NCBI GenBank assembly: GCA_031256885.1 | Contig: JAIRPS010000089.1 | Location: 1 to 10,061 of the forward strand | Reading direction: 5' to 3' | From: Bifidobacteriaceae bacterium | GTDB taxonomy: Bacteria; Actinomycetota; Actinomycetes; Actinomycetales; WQXJ01 | Length of the DNA stretch: 10,061 bases | In this document: one piece after another, positions 5,254 through 10,061 of the stretch | Position numbering within the stretch: the stretch's first letter is position 1 | Layout of the letters: the number at the start of each line of letters is the position of its first letter | Made by a program: the position numbers and the translations under genes | The notes under the pieces: model-generated | The model's database searches: none | The model's input: the letters and a program-made list of their open reading frames with translations, nothing else | Told to the model about the DNA's origin: nothing

Positions 5254-8200
5254 GCCAAGATTGGGTTCTGGTCTAGTGTTCGCTTCAGCCCAGTCTGCTT
5301 CGCCGCCAGTGTTGACAGTGGTGTTTAATCAGGCACCTGAGGTTCCGTCTAACTTGATGGTTTTAGATGATGCGCTGGCCGAGTCGGTTGATTCTGCAAC
5401 GGGTGTGAAGTCATTCTATATGAAAGCAAAACGTCCGAGCGTCGCAGCAGTGGTGAGCGATCCGTTGGGGCGCGAAGTGCGGTTGGTAGCAAAGTTCCCT
5501 TGCTCATCAGGTTACGTAACGGGTTCTTTGGTTAGTTCGGGCAGCCGTTCAACGGTTAAGCAACCATGCGATTGGACGGATAGTTTAGGTCGAATTGAGG
5601 TCTGGGCTGAGGTAGCCAATGGCCGGCGTTCCGCGGGGTCGGTGAGCACGCCAAGCTACGGGTTTGCTGGTAGCCCACCAAGTGGTTTAACTATTAGTTC
5701 ACCAGCATTCGGGTTTTCGGGGATTTGGAGTTCGCAGGGGTGTGTAAATACACCTTTTGTGGTGGAGTATAGGGATGCTAATCCGGGAGAAGTTGAGGTC
5801 AGTTGGGATTACTCATCACAATGGCAGGTGGTTGAAGGTTCGTTTGGTAAAACCAAGGTCAATGTGCCGTGTGATCGGTGGGGACCGCACCGTTTGGCGG
5901 TGCGGGCACGGAACCGGGCTGGTTGGGTGTCAGAGGTGGCAGAGTTTTTGTTTAGCACCAGTGCGGTTGACGCGATTATCACACCTAAAGGTGCTGCAAC
6001 CGTGTCATCTGGTGTGTTTCGAGTCGAAGCGTTAGGTTTAGCAGCACCCGCTGGCCACTATGTAGTGCCGTCACTGTATTGGCGGGTGTCAGGTGCACAA
6101 GATGATCCAGGTTGGAGTGGTTCGATTGAGGGATGGCGGTTGGCAAGCCAGGGCGCTGCGGTTTTGGGGGCTGACGGACGCGGTACGCGCATGTCATATA
6201 ACTTCTCGGGTAAAACAGCGGCAGCCACGGCAAAAAGTTTGGGGTTGATCAGTTCGGATCGGCTACCAGTACGGTTTGATTTGCAGGTTTGTTTTGAGAT
6301 TGATCCCTGGTTGGGGCAAGAAATACGGGTCTGTTCTTGGAATAGTGAGCCGGCCTCACATGTGTCAGTGACCTGGTTAGCGCGGGCGTTTGGCGATGCT
6401 TTTCCGGTGGCTGAGGCAGGCCCAGGCCGGGTGGGGTTGTTGAGTGGCGAGTTGGTGTTAGACACCGTTGATGTCAGTGTTCCAGGTTACGTTGGTGAGT
6501 TGGCGGTTTCGCGTAGTTACGCGAGTTTAGCTGGTTCAACTGTGGCAACCAGTGTGAACCGAGTGTTTGGCGCGGGTTGGAATGCTTCGTTTGAAGGCGA
6601 AGAGGCTTCAGGTTTAGCGGGGTTAGATTTACTGGCTTCGTTTGATGTTGACGGAGTGTTTAGTGTTTTAGGTGGGGACGGTGATGGTTACCGGTTTATG
6701 TTCCCGGAGGGTGCGCTGCCAGGTTTGCGAGCGGGAGTGCTTGTTCCGGCAGATGATGTGACCAAAGAGTTAGGTGGGCGGTTTGAACTTGTGCGAGCAG
6801 GGGCCGGTTGGCAGGCAGTATTGACTGGCGCGGACGGTACGCAAACAGTGTGGCGCACCCCAGATAGTGGCACCTGGGGTCGCGGTGTCGGTTGGTTACC
6901 GGTATCAGTGTGGCAAACTGGCAGTCCCTCAAAAACCACTTACAGTTATGATTCTGCCGGCCGGGTGACTAGGGTATTGGCACCAGTCCCAGCGGGTGTG
7001 TCATGTGGAGCAGGTGCCAGTTTATCGGCGGGCTGTAGGGCATTACATGTGGCTTATGCTTCAGCGACCACGGCTGGTACCAGTGCTTTAGGGTTGTCTA
7101 AAGGTTTGGTTTCGCAGATCAGTTACCAAGCATGGGATCCAGATAAGCCAGGCGGCGCAGGAATGAATACTGTGGTGGTGGCACAGTATCTATATGACAG
7201 TCAGGGCTTGCTGCGGAAAATCACCGATCCGCGTTCCGGTTTAGCAACCGAGTACAGCTATTCAGGTGTTTCACCAGCGGGAGTGCCGTTGCTTGCATCG
7301 GTGACACAATCTGGTTTAGCGGCGTGGCGGTTTATTTTTGGTAATAGTCCGGTTGGGGCGGGCGTGTTGCTGGGTGTGAGTCGTGACTCGGCTGAGGGTA
7401 GTGGAGCAGCCGTCCAGCAAGCCAGGTTTGTGTATAACGTGCCGGTCAGTGGCACGGGTTTACCGGATTTATCTAATCAAACAGTTGGCCTGTGGGCGCA
7501 AACCAGTCCGCCGGTTCGCGGGTTCGCAGTGTTTGGCCCTGACCGGCCAATTAGCCAGGCTGGTGCGGCGGATTGGGTGTTTGCTGATTTACAGTATGTC
7601 AACCAGGATGGTCGGGTGGTCAATACTGCGGTTTACGGTGCGGGCGCTTGGCAGTTGACAGCTACTGATTACGATGCCGCAGGCCGGGTGGTACGTCAAT
7701 TTGACCAGGCGGGTGTTGACCGGGTGCGGCGGGCTGCCACCGCTTCAGGTGTACTCAACGGGCGGGCGGTTGCGTCATCGGACGATTATGCGACCATCAC
7801 GAGATATAACGCTGAGGTAAGGACAGCGGCGGTAGCCAGCATTAACGTGACTGGTGCGGCGGCAAGTTTACCGAGGGGAACGGTGATAATACCGGAAGGT
7901 AGTTTAGTTACCGACGTGTGGGAGCCAGTGGTTGGGCTAAACCGTTTACATACACACACGGATTATGATCAGGGTGCGCCGAACAACGGTGTCAACCCCA
8001 AAACCGGTCAGGGTTGGATGCTACCCACGCAGGTGACGGTGAGTAGTGCTACGGCGCGCGGTCCGGCTTCGACAGTGGCTAGTGAACCGGTGGTGGGGCA
8101 AACCCGTCAGGGTTATGGTGTTGATAATGATGCTTCAGCTAGTGGGCCGACCTCCGGTTGGGTGTTGGGCCAGCCAACCACTGCCACCACTGTTATGGGG

Positions 8201-10061
8201 GGTGGTGAGCCGGATATTGTGGCGCGGACAGTTTATGACAATGAAGGCAGGCCGGTGGAGTCGCGTCAACCAATGTCTAATGGTGTTGATGCGGGAACCA
8301 CCAAAACCGTGTATTACACGGCTGCGGCAAACACTACCGGTGCGCCGCAGTGCGGCAATAAACCGCAATGGGCTGGGTTGACATGTAAAACAATGCCAGC
8401 TGGTTTGGCTGGTGGGGGCCGTAAAACTATTACCACCCTGGTGGAGAACTATTCAATGTATTTAGCAGCAGCTCGCGTGGTAGAAACCGGCGACGCTAAC
8501 GCAATACGTACCACTAACACAACTTTCTTGGCAGACGGACGGGTCAACACTGTGGCTGTGACGGTTAGCGGGGTGGCTGGTTCAACCGCCGTCCCGACCC
8601 TAAAAACGGTGTATGATCCGTTGAGCGGGTTAGCAACGCAAAGCCAATCATTAGATGCGAATGGGCGGGTCAGCTCAAGCATTCGTAAAGTCTTTGACAA
8701 ATGGGCTCGGGTTACTGGGTATGTTGACAGTTTGGGAACCTATACTTACACCACCTACAATCAGGCTGGTCAGGTAGCTTCAGTTGATGACGGAAAAACC
8801 ATCACCAAGTACACCTACGATTCGTCAAGTGAGCATCGTGGTTTGTTGACCGGGCAATCGTCTGGCGGTCAGCTAGTTTTCAACGCAACCTATGATGCAG
8901 CCGGTAACCTGGCTACGCAACAGTTGCCCGGCGGTATAACGCAAACCAACTACTATGATGCCGTGGGTAACCGGTACGGACTGATTTACAGTGTGCAATC
9001 AGTTCCTTATGTGAGCTGGTCAAGGTCTTTTGACGTGGCTGGCCGGGTCACTGTTGAGTCAACCCCGGATACGCAACCAGGCAGTGTGGGAGCTTGGGTC
9101 AAAGAATACAGTTACGACCAAGCCGGACGTCTAACCCAAGTCAACGATCGCACGGTCAAACTGAACAATGACCTAACTGCTGTTGATGCTTCTTGCACTA
9201 TTCGGAAATATGTTTACGACCGTAACGGCAACCGCACCAGAATGTTCAACCTTAATGGAGGCAGTCAGCAGGTTTGCCAACCGGGCAGCGGAACCGTCAA
9301 AACTTGGACCTATGACAGTGCCGACCGACTGGTTGCTTCAACCGCAGCCGGCGGGCAGGGCCACACATATGACGGCTTAGGCCGGGTAACCAGCATTCCA
9401 GCTGGTGACGCCCCATCAGGCGGAACTGGTGCTCTGCAAATCAGCTACACGCACACTGACCAAGCAACCTGGGTGGGTAGAACCGGCAAATCAACCGCGT
9501 ACCTGTTTGACCCAGCCGGTCGGCGCATTCATTCGCTTGGTGAGACGTTGGGGGACCCGTTAGTTAGTTGGCATTATGCCGATGATTCGGATAGTCCCGG
9601 TTGGACTGAACTGCCCGGCACTGGTCAGGTCACCCGCTATGTTGAAGCGATTGGTGGTGACCTTGGCGTAACCGTTAGCGACAACCAAACCGTGCTGCAA
9701 CTTGTTGACATGCAAGGTAACGTGACCAGTACCATCACGGTCCCCGCCGCTGGGTACCCAACAAATATGAGGCCGTTGCAGCGCTATGACGAATGGGGTA
9801 ACCCGCAAACCAGCCCGGCAACCGTCTCAATGTCTACTGTTAGTTTGAACTATGGTTGGCTTGGCGGTAAACAACGCGCCACCGACCTAACAGGGCTGCT
9901 ACTTATGGGTGTCAGGCTTTACAACCCCGTCACCGCCCAGTTCACCAGCCCCGACCCCGTCCCCGGCGGCAACACCACCACCAACGCCTACCCCCAAGAC
10001 CCTGTCAACAGTTTAGACATGACCGGCAAGTTCTCATTCCCGTTCAGAAAAGTGTTCAAAG
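5246..10061 (+). CDS. RHS/YD-repeat polymorphic toxin-type protein, main body (3' partial)
   Basis: This frame is open from 5174 to the end of the window (about 1,600 codons). The start at 5246 is provisional: AGGGAG (5233-5238) lies 7 bases upstream and the ATG overlaps the TGA of the previous frame. As an independent protein it would lack a signal peptide, so it more likely continues the 4621 frame. Domains by base position: fibronectin-like segments about 5320-5960 (APEVPSNLMVLDD, VVSDPLGREVRLVAKF, RNRAGWVSEVAEF); a beta-rich segment about 5960-6410; the RHS cage header about 6420-6720 (LLSGELVLD, SRSYASL, FGAGWNASF); YD repeats from 6938 to about 9530 (such as YSYDSAGRV, DYDAAGRV, TYDAAGNL, YSYDQAGRL, YVYDRNGNR, TYDGLGRV, LFDPAGRR); and the core-closing motif (DLTGLLLMGVRLYNP, QFTSPDP, DPVNSLDMTG) at about 9884-10027. 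Such proteins form a closed shell around a variable C-terminal toxin, used in contact-dependent competition. That tip and any immunity gene lie outside the window. Confidence 0.88.
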   Translation, partial: MDEPRLGSGLVFASAQSASPPVLTVVFNQAPEVPSNLMVLDDALAESVDSATGVKSFYMKAKRPSVAAVVSDPLGREVRLVAKFPCSSGYVTGSLVSSGSRSTVKQPCDWTDSLGRIEVWAEVANGRRSAGSVSTPSYGFAGSPPSGLTISSPAFGFSGIWSSQGCVNTPFVVEYRDANPGEVEVSWDYSSQWQVVEGSFGKTKVNVPCDRWGPHRLAVRARNRAGWVSEVAEFLFSTSAVDAIITPKGAATVSSGVFRVEALGLAAPAGHYVVPSLYWRVSGAQDDPGWSGSIEGWRLASQGAAVLGADGRGTRMSYNFSGKTAAATAKSLGLISSDRLPVRFDLQVCFEIDPWLGQEIRVCSWNSEPASHVSVTWLARAFGDAFPVAEAGPGRVGLLSGELVLDTVDVSVPGYVGELAVSRSYASLAGSTVATSVNRVFGAGWNASFEGEEASGLAGLDLLASFDVDGVFSVLGGDGDGYRFMFPEGALPGLRAGVLVPADDVTKELGGRFELVRAGAGWQAVLTGADGTQTVWRTPDSGTWGRGVGWLPVSVWQTGSPSKTTYSYDSAGRVTRVLAPVPAGVSCGAGASLSAGCRALHVAYASATTAGTSALGLSKGLVSQISYQAWDPDKPGGAGMNTVVVAQYLYDSQGLLRKITDPRSGLATEYSYSGVSPAGVPLLASVTQSGLAAWRFIFGNSPVGAGVLLGVSRDSAEGSGAAVQQARFVYNVPVSGTGLPDLSNQTVGLWAQTSPPVRGFAVFGPDRPISQAGAADWVFADLQYVNQDGRVVNTAVYGAGAWQLTATDYDAAGRVVRQFDQAGVDRVRRAATASGVLNGRAVASSDDYATITRYNAEVRTAAVASINVTGAAASLPRGTVIIPEGSLVTDVWEPVVGLNRLHTHTDYDQGAPNNGVNPKTGQGWMLPTQVTVSSATARGPASTVASEPVVGQTRQGYGVDNDASASGPTSGWVLGQPTTATTVMGGGEPDIVARTVYDNEGRPVESRQPMSNGVDAGTTKTVYYTAAANTTGAPQCGNKPQWAGLTCKTMPAGLAGGGRKTITTLVENYSMYLAAARVVETGDANAIRTTNTTFLADGRVNTVAVTVSGVAGSTAVPTLKTVYDPLSGLATQSQSLDANGRVSSSIRKVFDKWARVTGYVDSLGTYTYTTYNQAGQVASVDDGKTITKYTYDSSSEHRGLLTGQSSGGQLVFNATYDAAGNLATQQLPGGITQTNYYDAVGNRYGLIYSVQSVPYVSWSRSFDVAGRVTVESTPDTQPGSVGAWVKEYSYDQAGRLTQVNDRTVKLNNDLTAVDASCTIRKYVYDRNGNRTRMFNLNGGSQQVCQPGSGTVKTWTYDSADRLVASTAAGGQGHTYDGLGRVTSIPAGDAPSGGTGALQISYTHTDQATWVGRTGKSTAYLFDPAGRRIHSLGETLGDPLVSWHYADDSDSPGWTELPGTGQVTRYVEAIGGDLGVTVSDNQTVLQLVDMQGNVTSTITVPAAGYPTNMRPLQRYDEWGNPQTSPATVSMSTVSLNYGWLGGKQRATDLTGLLLMGVRLYNPVTAQFTSPDPVPGGNTTTNAYPQDPVNSLDMTGKFSFPFRKVFK
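6938..9530 (+). repeat. YD-repeat array (protein-level repeats)
   Basis: At least a dozen copies of the YD motif (aromatic-Asp, then x-x-Gly-Arg/Asn) are encoded here. Clear ones start near 6938, 7187, 7667, 8231, 8885, 8951, 9107, 9215, 9305, 9362 and 9503. Spacing is wide and irregular up to about 8700 and tight afterwards. The copies are diverged at DNA level, so this is an old protein repeat rather than a recent tandem duplication. In solved RHS and TcC structures these repeats spiral into a hollow beta-strand shell. Confidence 0.85.
9884..10027 (+). other. RHS core-closing motif / toxin boundary
   Basis: The product here reads DLTGLLLMGVRLYNP, then QFTSPDPVPGG, then YPQDPVNSLDMTG. This is the hallmark end of the conserved RHS core (consensus G-L-x-x-M-G-x-R-x-Y-x-P and D-P-V-N-x-x-D-x-x-G). 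In this family the sequence immediately after it is the variable, horizontally exchanged C-terminal domain. The residues after the boundary start KFSFPFRKVFK and are cut by the window end. Confidence 0.88.

Noticed and set aside
5757..9380. Several 60-110 codon frames in other frames within the RHS body
   Set aside because: The second frame is continuously open with RHS motifs throughout, so these are shadows.

Overview
The window looks like a chromosomal segment of a Gram-positive actinobacterium with moderate GC content. The signs are a lipoprotein thiamine-binding protein (lipobox LLAGC), GTG starts, G/C-rich third positions, and a very large secreted YD-repeat protein with an actinobacterial type of N-terminal architecture. 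An Actinomycetaceae-like host fits, but genus cannot be assigned from the sequence alone.

Layout: (1) Bases 1-185 are the last 60 codons of a protein that begins before the window. Its family is not recognised and its coding strand is strikingly C-rich. (2) Bases 186-344 are non-coding and hold a GNRA-type hairpin and a likely promoter. (3) Bases 345-470 are a clear TPP (THI-box) riboswitch. (4) Bases 525-4488 are a compact overlapping operon, thiB-thiP-thiQ, for ABC import of thiamine or its phosphates: lipoprotein receptor, fused two-module permease, and ATPase with a C-terminal extension. The riboswitch should lower expression when cellular TPP is high. (5) Bases 4489-4620 are an intergenic stretch with a weak promoter candidate and a small hairpin. 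(6) From 4621 to the end of the window lies a giant secreted RHS/YD-repeat protein of the polymorphic-toxin type: signal peptide, acidic Ala-rich region, beta-rich and fibronectin-like domains, RHS cage header, many YD repeats, and the conserved core-closing motif at about 9890-10027. The variable C-terminal tip, where a toxin domain normally sits, lies beyond the window.

The most notable point is that the RHS protein is not one open frame. The signal peptide and first N-terminal region are in one frame (4621-5253), and the rest (about 1,600 codons, no stop to 10061) is in the next. Dropping a single T at 5188 would join them. However, a good ribosome binding site and an ATG at 5246 overlap the first frame's stop, so reinitiation is also possible. 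Other points: two strong GGCCGGC-centred inverted repeats inside thiP, a switch in G/C strand bias within the RHS gene, and an upstream C-rich tail whose composition resembles the 3' end of the RHS core, so it may be the tip of a second such protein.
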